Virus record (IMG/VR): IMGVR_UViG_3300025009_000216
Location: 1-41,108 of that record
Source: a virus
Strand: one strand, 5' to 3'
DNA length: 41,108 bases
Position numbers and translations under genes: made by a program. Positions 34,196 to 40,412 of the stretch are shown here, piece after piece. Numbering within the stretch: the first letter of the stretch is position 1; each line of letters starts with the position of its first letter. Under the pieces are notes generated by a model that was given only the letters and a program-made list of their open reading frames with translations, did no database searches and had not been told where the DNA came from.

Positions 34196-34486
34196 ATGGT
34201 TAGTACTTTCTATAATCCAGTTTTAGGCAAAGTCTCTAAAGTCAACAACACACAATCAGAAGTCCTCATCACCTTGGACGGAGACACCGAAGTTTATGTA
34301 GTCTCTATTCCAAAAACAAAACGTTATCCCTTTATCAGAGGTATGACTGAGATCGAACTTCAACTCGGTTGCTCATTCGCCTTTGACATCGAACCATCAC
34401 CAATGCTAGAGTTTCTTCAGAGCAAAAAGCCAACCCTGCTGCTGAGGTCTCCATTCATTAACCTTGTATCATCCAGATCGTACTGA
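34196..34486 (+). CDS. Small beta-rich protein, unknown
   Basis: 96 residues, AGAGGAG 11 bases before the ATG. The first 70 residues are beta-rich (KVSKVNNTQSEVLITLDGDTEVYVVSI, SFAFDIEPS), which would suit a small OB- or SH3-like barrel. The C-terminus is less regular. It is the first gene after the putative origin and lies under element copy A. No family is recognised. Confidence 0.65.
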   Translation: MVSTFYNPVLGKVSKVNNTQSEVLITLDGDTEVYVVSIPKTKRYPFIRGMTEIELQLGCSFAFDIEPSPMLEFLQSKKPTLLLRSPFINLVSSRSY

Positions 34487-34496
34487 TTCCGCTTTG

Positions 34497-34539
34497 AAAT
34501 AAAAAGTAGTTATAGTTTGTGTATAAAAAATATTTGTGT
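34497..34539 (+). promoter_or_regulatory. Repeated AT-rich element, copy B
   Basis: AATAAAAAGTAGTTATAGTT then TGTGTATAAAAAATATTTG, aligned with copy A over its full length with few changes. It lies about 30 bases before the start of the next gene. TGTGTATAAA could act as an extended -10. Confidence 0.6.
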
Positions 34540-34568
34540 AGCGTTTCGACGCAGAAATGGAGTGTATC

Positions 34569-35042
34569 ATGGCTTTAACAAATCAGGAATTGATGGCAGC
34601 TTTTCGTAAACCGGTAGCACCAGACCTGCAGGAGGGTGTGTACAATGCAACAATCAAAGGCATTGAGTGCCCAGCAGCCGATGCAGCAGATCAGAAAATT
34701 GTAGTATTGCTTGAGCTTGAAGGCGGCAGAGTCGTTCGCAAGTTCATGTCATCCGAGAAAAACTTCGAAGTCGCAGGGGCTCAACTCAAAAGACAGTTCG
34801 GCCTTGGTGACAGAGCAGACCTCGGATTCGCAGACGTAGCTTACGAATGCATGGCCAAATTCGACAAGAAGGGCAAAGAAATCAAGCCCGCAGCACCGGT
34901 CAAAGTATTCGTATCCTTCGCAGATAACCCGGGAGGCGACCGTCCTTTTCCAAACTTCGATTTCGAAAAGACAGCCCCGCGTAAAGCAACAACCGGCACA
35001 GTACAAGCTGTCGCAGCTGCTGATGACGAGAAGATCGCATAA
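34569..35042 (+). CDS. Possible single-stranded DNA-binding-type protein
   Basis: 157 residues from the ATG after GGAGTG; an ATG 12 bases upstream overlaps that site. After a helical start come beta strands typical of an OB-like fold (EGVYNATIKGIECPAADAADQKIVVLLELEGG, RVVRKFMSS, APVKVFVSF) and a disordered end that finishes ADDEKIA, a weakly acidic tail. The 'Dp-x-eG-x-Y-x-a-x-i' beginning is often seen in phage DUF669-like ssDNA-binding proteins, but similarity is limited. Strong binding site, its own element (copy B) and a strong terminator suggest high expression as a single gene. Confidence 0.4.
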   Translation: MALTNQELMAAFRKPVAPDLQEGVYNATIKGIECPAADAADQKIVVLLELEGGRVVRKFMSSEKNFEVAGAQLKRQFGLGDRADLGFADVAYECMAKFDKKGKEIKPAAPVKVFVSFADNPGGDRPFPNFDFEKTAPRKATTGTVQAVAAADDEKIA

Positions 35043-35065
35043 TTAACTATTCCTTCCTATCTCTT

Positions 35066-35105
35066 GGGGAGTTCCGAGTTCAGACTCTGGAGCTTCCCTT
35101 TTTTT
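35066..35105 (+). terminator. Rho-independent terminator
   Basis: GGGGAGTTCCGAGT pairs (with small mismatches) with ACTCTGGAGCTTCCC around a TCAG loop, followed by nine T. It ends the single-gene transcript of the putative ssDNA-binding protein. Confidence 0.85.
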
Positions 35106-35142
35106 GCCACGCCCATAAGACCAAGTTCAATTAATGACCCAA

Positions 35143-35205
35143 GATCAAAGATCAAACTACAAAATACCGGTGATCCCCCTAGATCGATCTACGATCTTTT
35201 TTTTT
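35143..35205 (+). terminator. Second hairpin with T run inside a GATC-rich stretch
   Basis: AGATCG (35181-35186) and CGATCT (35192-35197) form a 6-bp stem followed by eight or more T, a plausible backup terminator. The 54 bases around it contain six GATC sites (35143-35196). The rest of 35106-35337 holds no gene, only AT-rich leader and the next repeated element. Confidence 0.45.
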
Positions 35206-35281
35206 AATATTTGCCCGGAGGACGTGCATTACCCTCATTATAATACATAAACTTATATACAATATATGCCAAAATTGGTAT

Positions 35282-35322
35282 AATTAAAAAATAGTTTAAA
35301 GTTGTGTTTATAAAAAATAATA
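35282..35322 (+). promoter_or_regulatory. Repeated AT-rich element, copy C
   Basis: AATTAAAAAATAGTTTAAAG then TTGTGTTTATAAAAAATAAT. It aligns with the other copies and ends just before the AGGAGG of the next gene. A TATAAT hexamer lies at its upstream edge (35278-35283) without a good -35. Confidence 0.6.
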
Positions 35323-35337
35323 TAGGAGGTACTGTCT

Positions 35338-35517
35338 ATGTCTAGACCCAAGTGGTGTGTACTCATCCCAAGCAAGGTGCCTAATCCTTACACAACTGCT
35401 CACTCAAAGAAACAACATCATATGCATGAGCTTATTGTTCAACAGCATAACTTTGAGCAACTCACATTTTTACATAGGTACATTGAGATCATGCGTTACA
35501 CTAAGACAGGGGGATAA
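35338..35517 (+). CDS. 59-residue small protein, unknown
   Basis: AGGAGG lies nine bases before the ATG. The protein is rich in His and Gln (KKQHHMHELIVQQHNFEQ), with SRPKWCVLIPSKVPNPY at the start and RYIEIMRYTKTGG at the end. It heads a run of very tightly packed small genes and its stop is one base from the next start. No family is recognised. Confidence 0.6.
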   Translation: MSRPKWCVLIPSKVPNPYTTAHSKKQHHMHELIVQQHNFEQLTFLHRYIEIMRYTKTGG

Positions 35518-35518
35518 A

Positions 35519-35635
35519 ATGGTTAACCCAGAAGATTTACTATGTGCAATGATTGTTATGTTCGTTATCGGAATGTTTGTAGGAAGCTTAATAGCTTACC
35601 TCGACTATAAAAACTTAAGGAGGAAACAGAAATGA
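35519..35635 (+). CDS. 38-residue single-span membrane protein
   Basis: ATG at 35519 after GGGGGA. A longer frame exists but its extra part lies inside the gene before. Residues ~7-27 form a membrane helix (LLCAMIVMFVIGMFVGSLIAYL), followed by a basic end (DYKNLRRKQK). The stop overlaps the next start (ATGA). Confidence 0.65.
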   Translation: MVNPEDLLCAMIVMFVIGMFVGSLIAYLDYKNLRRKQK

Positions 35636-35850
35636 AACTGTTCAACATCTTCAAGAAGAAACGCAAGGTAGTCCGACATTACAGTGCAACAAAAGAAGGT
35701 AAAGCAATCTTCTTAGCATCTCACCCTACATACAACCCCAAAGATGTTAAGATCAAACCTTATCCTGCACGACCTGTTAAAACCCGCGAACAAAAACTCA
35801 TCAACATCGCCCGCTCAAAGAATATACTGAAAGCTCTTAAAGCAAGATGA
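35632..35850 (+). CDS. Small highly basic protein
   Basis: 72 residues with a very high Lys/Arg content (FKKKRKVVRHY, KIKPYPARPVKTREQK, SKNILKALKAR). The strongest binding site in this cluster, AAGGAGG, precedes the ATG. It could bind nucleic acid or a membrane surface. Start and stop overlap both neighbours by four bases. No family is recognised. Confidence 0.65.
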   Translation: MKLFNIFKKKRKVVRHYSATKEGKAIFLASHPTYNPKDVKIKPYPARPVKTREQKLINIARSKNILKALKAR

Positions 35851-36044
35851 TTCAGTATTGTGCCTCCTGTCACAAAAAGTTTATGCGGGATGCGGCTAAG
35901 CCTCTTAATAAAGTATATGTTTCATACGTTACTGAGAGGCTTCGGCCTTTTTGGAATCACAACGATATCATTTTATATTTCTGCAGTACATGCTTTGCAA
36001 AATTTATCCCAACGAAGGAGATGCGAGATAATGAAATATGTTAG
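35847..36044 (+). CDS. Small zinc-ribbon-like protein
   Basis: 65 residues with two CxxC pairs (CASCHKKF near the start and CSTCFAKF near residue 47), the usual layout of a zinc ribbon. The four-base ATGA overlap with the upstream gene suggests coupled translation, since its own binding site is weak. It may bind nucleic acid or protein. Confidence 0.65.
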   Translation: MIQYCASCHKKFMRDAAKPLNKVYVSYVTERLRPFWNHNDIILYFCSTCFAKFIPTKEMRDNEIC

Positions 36045-36225
36045 AATAGCAGCACAACTTTTTATCTTTACAATGGCAATTTACTTTTACTTCCTAGCCT
36101 TTACATACAATAACTTCTGGTCCTGCATTGCTACGATATTTATAGCCTGTGCGTTAATGTGTTTTCTCGGGGTCACGTTAGAGTATCAACTAAATCATGA
36201 GGAGGAAGATGATGACAAAAGCTGA
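36031..36225 (+). CDS. Two-span membrane protein, unknown
   Basis: 64 residues from the ATG at 36031 after AAGGAG; a longer frame from 35860 has no binding site. Two membrane helices (AAQLFIFTMAIYFYFLAF and WSCIATIFIACALMCFLGV) lead to a very acidic tail (HEEEDDDKS). It overlaps both neighbouring genes by 14 bases. Confidence 0.65.
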   Translation: MKYVRIAAQLFIFTMAIYFYFLAFTYNNFWSCIATIFIACALMCFLGVTLEYQLNHEEEDDDKS

Positions 36226-36742
36226 TAATGCCTGGGTGATAGCTGATACACACTTCGGGCATAAGAACATTATAGATTATGCAGATCGTCCATTTAAAGA
36301 TGTACAAGAAATGAATGATGAAATGATCTACAGATGGAACAAAACTGTACTACCCGGTGACCAAATCTATATCCTAGGTGACTTTGCATTAACTGATAAA
36401 GCAACCTTAGAGAACATCTTAGGTGTATTGAACGGTCGTAAGTTCCTAATCGTGGGGAATCATGATAAAGGTATTCATCAAAAACTATGGTTTAGTATGG
36501 GAATAGAACTTATCAGTCCCTTTCCTATTATAATAGATCAGTTCTTTATTCTTTCTCATGAGCCTATGTATATTAACAATCATATGCCTTATGCTAATAT
36601 CTATGGCCATGTACACAGTGATGCAACTTATAAAGATGTAACCAAACAATCATTCTGTGCATGTGTCGAACGTATCAACTATACACCTATATGTTTGGGA
36701 GAAATTAAACGAAGAATGGAGAAAGCTGATGAAAGCAACTAA
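36212..36742 (+). CDS. Metallophosphoesterase (early region)
   Basis: 176 residues, starting at the second of two adjacent ATGs after AGGAGG. The metal ligands are complete: D12-x-H14 (ADTHFGHKNI), GDFALTD with D57, GNHDKG with N83-H84-D85, SHEP and GHVHSD. It is the compact form of the calcineurin-like phosphoesterases common in phages, which act on nucleotides or RNA ends. It is distinct in size and sequence from the one at 23.2 kb. Confidence 0.9.
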   Translation: MTKADNAWVIADTHFGHKNIIDYADRPFKDVQEMNDEMIYRWNKTVLPGDQIYILGDFALTDKATLENILGVLNGRKFLIVGNHDKGIHQKLWFSMGIELISPFPIIIDQFFILSHEPMYINNHMPYANIYGHVHSDATYKDVTKQSFCACVERINYTPICLGEIKRRMEKADESN

Positions 36743-36911
36743 AGCAATACTGTTCGCAGCAAATACTGCTCGTGAAATCAATACTCACATTGAAGAGTAT
36801 CTCAAAACTAACCCAACATATTGTATTATATCAGCCACAACAATCTGTACAGCTAATCAATACAAAGGTGAGTATTATGTCTGCACCTGTATTGTAGAAA
36901 AGGAACAATGA
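36729..36911 (+). CDS. 60-residue small protein, unknown
   Basis: ATG at 36729, seven bases after GGAG, inside the end of the phosphoesterase gene. It has an alpha-beta pattern (helix AREINTHIEEYL, strands YCIISATTICTA and EYYVCTCIVE). Four Cys are present without a clear metal motif. No family recognised. Confidence 0.55.
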   Translation: MKATKAILFAANTAREINTHIEEYLKTNPTYCIISATTICTANQYKGEYYVCTCIVEKEQ

Positions 36912-36912
36912 T

Positions 36913-37101
36913 ATGACATCATTTCATTTTACTATGGATTTACCAACCCCAACGATCCGAACATTTATGGACGATAATGGCAGAGTTTATCTAAACAAAG
37001 ATATCCGTCATGCTATGGACTTATTCCCAGGAGTTCAATTTGAAATACAGACCACACCAGATACAATTACTCTGAAGATAATCAAGCCAAAGGAGAAATA
37101 A
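36913..37101 (+). CDS. AbrB/SpoVT-like swapped-hairpin DNA-binding protein
   Basis: 62 residues. After a short leader comes RTFMDDNGRVYLNKDIRHAMDLFPGVQFEIQTTPDTITLKI, which follows the AbrB/MazE pattern: a basic-turn strand GRVYLNKDIRxAM, a G at the loop tip, and a closing IxLKxI strand. Such dimers bind AT-rich palindromes, which makes it a candidate for the TGYATA-NN-TATRCA sites here. AAAGGAAC precedes the ATG. Function as an antitoxin is less likely because no toxin is seen next to it. Confidence 0.6.
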   Translation: MTSFHFTMDLPTPTIRTFMDDNGRVYLNKDIRHAMDLFPGVQFEIQTTPDTITLKIIKPKEK

Positions 37102-37102
37102 T

Positions 37103-37342
37103 ATGCGTGGTAAAGTTATCGAAGTAGACATACATCATGATATAATTCTTATTCGTGTGCAAAAAAGTGATGCCATACATTTATTAGAATGTTACTCAAG
37201 CTACGGTAACGGACCAGAATATGCCTACAATTTAACAAAATTTAATGAACAATTAAACACAAGGTACGAGAGTTTATGGGAACTATTAAAGACATGCCCC
37301 ACCTTAACATTTGATAGCCCATTTATTCAACAACTCTATTAA
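37103..37342 (+). CDS. Small unknown protein
   Basis: 79 residues, AAGGAG eight bases before the ATG, directly behind the AbrB-like gene. It begins with a beta hairpin (GKVIEVDIHHDIILIRVQKSDAIHLL) and continues with a mixed helical end (FNEQLNTRYESLWELLKTCP). It is the last gene before the sigma-70-like promoter at 37.39 kb. No family is recognised. Confidence 0.6.
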   Translation: MRGKVIEVDIHHDIILIRVQKSDAIHLLECYSSYGNGPEYAYNLTKFNEQLNTRYESLWELLKTCPTLTFDSPFIQQLY

Positions 37343-37389
37343 AAAACCGGCCCCCTGAAAATTTAAACAAATAACAGGCTTGACCGGTC

Positions 37390-37418
37390 TTGACAACACT
37401 TTTCTAGTATAATATAAT
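37390..37418 (+). promoter_or_regulatory. Consensus sigma-70 promoter
   Basis: TTGACA (37390-37395), exactly 17 bases, TATAAT (37413-37418). Both hexamers are perfect. GACCGGTC, an 8-bp palindrome, abuts the -35 (37382-37389) and could be an operator. It drives the cluster that leads to the ubiquitin-like genes; its leader contains the repeated element copy D. Confidence 0.9.
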
Positions 37419-37451
37419 TATTCTACCCCAACAACAGTAAATTATACCTAT

Positions 37452-37492
37452 AAAGTAAAAAATAGTTATATATAGTGTAAAATAAAAATAAT
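37452..37492 (+). promoter_or_regulatory. Repeated AT-rich element, copy D
   Basis: TAAAAAATAGTTATATATAG then TGTAAAATAAAAATAATAAA. Its first 20 bases equal copy E almost exactly. Because a perfect promoter lies about 35 bases upstream, this copy would be transcribed, so it may be either a second promoter or a leader element. Confidence 0.6.
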
Positions 37493-37502
37493 AAAGGAGT
37501 TG

Positions 37503-37940
37503 ATGCCATTGATGGATCAAGAAACCTTCGAACGCCTCATTGTTAAGTATCGAACCAATGATGAACTTCGAAGAACTACTATCGACGCTATCGCCAGTGC
37601 ATTGTTGGAGAAGCCGGACTTAAGCACAGAGAACGAAGAAATAATAGGTGAACTGCAAGAAATCGTTGAGAAAATATTACATCTTTATGGTGCATTTATG
37701 CTCAAGTGGGTAGCTTCACTGCCGGACCCAACACCTGAACCAAAATTGCCTGACCCAATCAAATTACGTCGAGTAGAAACGGTCCAAACGATTATGTGTA
37801 AATACGATGAAGTGACTGATACCGTAACAATCTTAGGTGACGAAGGCACAGTGCCTAAAGAAACAATTGAAATGATTCTGGAGGCAAAAGGCCTTAACAA
37901 AAACACTCGTGTAAAGTTTGTACCAAACAAGAAACATTAA
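37503..37940 (+). CDS. Unknown protein at the head of the Ubl cluster
   Basis: 145 residues if started at the ATG 37503, three bases after AAAGGAG. TTG 37509 and ATG 37512 have better spacing and are equally likely. The N-terminal ~80 residues are helical and acidic (FERLIVKYRTNDELRRTTIDAIASALLEK); a Pro-rich hinge (PDPTPEPKLPDP) leads to a small beta-rich domain (TIMCKYDEVTDTVTILGDEG, TRVKFVPNKKH). No family recognised. It belongs by promoter and spacing with the genes behind it. Confidence 0.65.
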   Translation: MPLMDQETFERLIVKYRTNDELRRTTIDAIASALLEKPDLSTENEEIIGELQEIVEKILHLYGAFMLKWVASLPDPTPEPKLPDPIKLRRVETVQTIMCKYDEVTDTVTILGDEGTVPKETIEMILEAKGLNKNTRVKFVPNKKH

Positions 37941-37980
37941 AATAAAAAATAGTTATATATAGTGTTAAAATAAATATAAT
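37939..37980 (+). promoter_or_regulatory. Repeated AT-rich element, copy E
   Basis: AATAAAAAATAGTTATATAT then AGTGTTAAAATAAATATAAT. It is the closest copy to D. A small palindrome, TAGGG-ATA-CCCTA (37981-37993), follows directly. The next gene starts about 40 bases later. Confidence 0.6.
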
Positions 37981-38022
37981 TAGGGATACCCTATTTATAA
38001 ATAAGAAAGAGGAGAGATTATC

Positions 38023-38412
38023 ATGTCAAAAATCAAAACACTGGGAGACGCAATGGTTCTCACCAGCACAGTCAAGCTCGAGGACATCATGCAGCTTGCG
38101 AAGTACAATCCAAAAGCCTTGGTTATAGTGGAGCCTAAAACTGAGGACGAAATCTTCAGAATAACACCAAGCTTCAAACCATCCTTCGGAAAAGCCGGCG
38201 CAGCATTTAACACTGCAAACGCAGATGGTTTTGCTGAAATGACGATCCTACTTCCTGCAGGTTTATCCAACGAAGAGAAACTGACTTGGATCAAGGAATG
38301 CTATGGCGTAGGCTTACTCGAACTGAATAAGATCGAGACAACTATCGCAAGTGCAGTCGCCGAACTGAACGGTAAGTTCGACACCATGACCGAAAGCATC
38401 ACCATCGGCTAA
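38023..38412 (+). CDS. Unknown protein linked to the Ubl cluster
   Basis: 129 residues after AGAGGAGAG. It is alpha/beta: SKIKTLGDAMVLTSTVKLEDIMQLAKYNPKALVIVEP, EIFRITPSFK, then GKAGAAFNTANADGFAEMTILLPAGL and a helical end with KIETTIASAVAELNGKFD. The stretch around FNTANADGFAEMTILLP looks like a conserved core. It immediately precedes the ubiquitin-like gene and may be a partner or target of the modifier. I do not recognise a named family. Confidence 0.7.
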   Translation: MSKIKTLGDAMVLTSTVKLEDIMQLAKYNPKALVIVEPKTEDEIFRITPSFKPSFGKAGAAFNTANADGFAEMTILLPAGLSNEEKLTWIKECYGVGLLELNKIETTIASAVAELNGKFDTMTESITIG

Positions 38413-38431
38413 ATCCCATCAAAGCCCGGAC

Positions 38432-38477
38432 AAGGTTGCGAATCAATACAGGGCGTTGATAATACAATCGTAACCTT
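38432..38477 (+). terminator. Long interrupted hairpin before the Ubl gene
   Basis: AAGGTTGCGA (38432-38441) pairs with TCGTAACCTT (38468-38477), and ATCAA with TTGAT inside it, leaving a 9-base loop and a 7-base bulge. TTAACTTTT follows. It may partly terminate or protect the transcript, changing the ratio of the 129-residue protein to the ubiquitin-like protein. Confidence 0.5.
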
Positions 38478-38510
38478 TTAACTTTTCAACAAACCTGAGG
38501 AGGTTTACAC

Positions 38511-38738
38511 ATGATTTCAGTAACAGTTGGTAGTGGACTGAGCAGAAAAGCATATTCAGTTGATCCAGAAAGAACTCTCAAGTCAGTCCTTGATGAGCAT
38601 CAGATCAATTATTCAGTAGCACCGGTTCATCTTGACGGTTCGTCAGTTTCATCCGCAGAACTTAACAAAACATTCACGGAAATGGGAGTCGTAGATAGCT
38701 GCTACCTTATCGCTGTCGTAAAGAGCGACAACGCCTAA
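38511..38738 (+). CDS. Ubiquitin-like beta-grasp protein (ThiS/PRTRC-C-like size)
   Basis: 75 residues, GAGGAGG before the ATG. The order fits the beta-grasp fold: strand ISVTVGSG, strand RKAYSVDP, helix TLKSVLDEHQI, strand APVHLDGSSVS, short helix ELNKTFTEMG, strand CYLIAVVK. The 'VxLDG-x-x-V' and 'L-x-x-T-F-x-E-x-G' blocks are usual in bacterial ubiquitin/ThiS-like proteins. The C-terminus is KSDNA and lacks the Gly-Gly used for activation, which is notable. It lies two genes before a JAMM peptidase, the classic partner of such modifiers. Fold assigned from pattern only. Confidence 0.7.
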   Translation: MISVTVGSGLSRKAYSVDPERTLKSVLDEHQINYSVAPVHLDGSSVSSAELNKTFTEMGVVDSCYLIAVVKSDNA

Positions 38739-38747
38739 TCTCTCAAC

Positions 38748-38784
38748 AAGGGGCATCATACAGAGTATGGTGTCCTTTTTTTTT
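38748..38784 (+). terminator. Terminator after the ubiquitin-like gene
   Basis: AAGGGGCATCATA pairs with TATGGTGTCCTT (one bulge) around CAGAG and is followed by nine T. It would stop much of the transcription after the small modifier, so the modifier should be made in excess over the large protein and peptidase behind it. Confidence 0.85.
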
Positions 38785-38807
38785 AAACTTTAGAAAGGAG
38801 TAAAGTT

Positions 38808-40412
38808 ATGTTTGTAAATGGTTCATATACTTGCGAGGGTTATAGCCTAGACCCACGCTTAGAAAAACTCAAAAGAGATTTATCAGAATGGCTAGATGTA
38901 GGTACACAATCTTTTAAATATCGCAGCAGTACTAAAGAATCTAGCAGATGTGTCATAGACAATCCGGCACGAGTAATGATGAGCTTAATTAATTATTACA
39001 GAAACGACCTAGTTGGTGTAGATAACACAATAACTATCGAACATAATGTAGTAGAATACCCACCTAGTCACACAACTTACCAATATGATTGGCAAATAAA
39101 TCCACCTGTAGGCTTTACACCAAACAGACGTTCAAGCCCAACTAACAATGTTATTAAATTTGTACATGTCGCTAAATCATCAATTGGCATGTTTCAAAAA
39201 TTTGATGAATATTTTGCAGATGAAAAGCATATCTCAACCGGGCTACAAACCAGCTCTCAACATCGTATCCGTGTATATAAACCCCTGGCGTGGGGAAGTC
39301 ATGCCCTCCTTGTGGTGACTAACACCTATACCTGGGAGTTATACAGGCAAGTGGTTGCTCTTCTTCCTTTAATATTCCCTGACTTACTAGGAGATAAATT
39401 CGAAGAAGTCAAAGAAATATTTGAAGCTTATGGTGCATCTGACTTTGGTAAATGGATTGATGGTATCAATACATGGATTACTTCCAGAGACTTAGTATCC
39501 TATTATAAAAGAGCATTATTAATCAAATGCTTTCAAAGCACTCAGGAGCGTAGGATCAGAATATACACAGATAGTGAAGTTGCTGCTCAACGTAAAATAA
39601 GAGAATATGAAGACACACTCCGAGGACTTCAAAACAACTTACGAGACCTTCAATATACCCTTCTTGGCATCAGGGCTACTCCAGCACAAGACAACGAAGA
39701 AGTTGTAAATTACATCTTAAATCATAAACATATTACAGCTGCAGAGAAAATCGACTCAATAATTATACTAGATATTGAAACCCCTCTAGAATACTGGGAC
39801 GATGAACCTTTAAATATGTACTTTAAAAATCCACAATCAAGTTTAAACACAATACCCCAACTTGGTTGGATATTCAAAAAGATATTTAAAGAACGAGTGT
39901 TAAAAATACAAACTCATACCCGAGTTCATATCGATCTCTCTACCAATAAAATCAACGCAGAGTCTTGGTCACATGTTGAAACTTCCCAATTTGACTATAA
40001 TGCTATAATGCAACCACATTTAATGCGCTATAATTGCTGGGGAAATAACAGAATTAACATTGAAAGACTATTAACTTCAGGTGATTACATCGAAGCAATT
40101 GAACAAATTCTTGCAGCCTGTAAAAATTTAAATTTCGTAGACTCAACTGTTGTAAGTCATCTTATAAGCACAATAAACAACACATATCTTGTAAACCCAT
40201 TTGTCTTTGATCCGGCCTCAAAAGAATGGTACAATAAAGAACAACTTTATACACTATATAAACAAGAAAAAGAGGAGAAGAAAGCACATGAAGCCAATCA
40301 AGCTAACCCCGGAACTTCAAGCCCAACTAATGAAACAGTTCGAAGAGTTCCTGATAACGGAGAGAATGCAGTCGGACAAACTGAAGTTCGAAACGACCCT
40401 GACCTCTACTAA
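38808..40412 (+). CDS. Large protein with possible E2-like His...Cys motif
   Basis: 534 residues after AAAGGAG. The N-terminal ~220 residues are alpha/beta without known motifs. A coiled coil lies at about 255-285 (AAQRKIREYEDTLRGLQNNLRDLQ). The C-terminal domain (~310-460) contains VHIDLSTNKINAES, then QPHLMRYNCWGNN with H404 and C410, then INIERLLTSGDYIEAIEQILAAC. An H-P-like turn followed six residues later by Cys is reminiscent of E2 conjugating enzymes and their bacterial relatives. The last ~55 residues are disordered and overlap the next gene. The E2 idea depends mostly on context; a scaffold or a target adaptor are alternatives. Confidence 0.5.
   Translation: MFVNGSYTCEGYSLDPRLEKLKRDLSEWLDVGTQSFKYRSSTKESSRCVIDNPARVMMSLINYYRNDLVGVDNTITIEHNVVEYPPSHTTYQYDWQINPPVGFTPNRRSSPTNNVIKFVHVAKSSIGMFQKFDEYFADEKHISTGLQTSSQHRIRVYKPLAWGSHALLVVTNTYTWELYRQVVALLPLIFPDLLGDKFEEVKEIFEAYGASDFGKWIDGINTWITSRDLVSYYKRALLIKCFQSTQERRIRIYTDSEVAAQRKIREYEDTLRGLQNNLRDLQYTLLGIRATPAQDNEEVVNYILNHKHITAAEKIDSIIILDIETPLEYWDDEPLNMYFKNPQSSLNTIPQLGWIFKKIFKERVLKIQTHTRVHIDLSTNKINAESWSHVETSQFDYNAIMQPHLMRYNCWGNNRINIERLLTSGDYIEAIEQILAACKNLNFVDSTVVSHLISTINNTYLVNPFVFDPASKEWYNKEQLYTLYKQEKEEKKAHEANQANPGTSSPTNETVRRVPDNGENAVGQTEVRNDPDLY

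Noticed and set aside
36913-37342. Toxin-antitoxin pair (AbrB-like gene with the next gene as toxin)
   Set aside because: The second protein has no toxin-family motif, and antitoxin-first order alone is not enough evidence.
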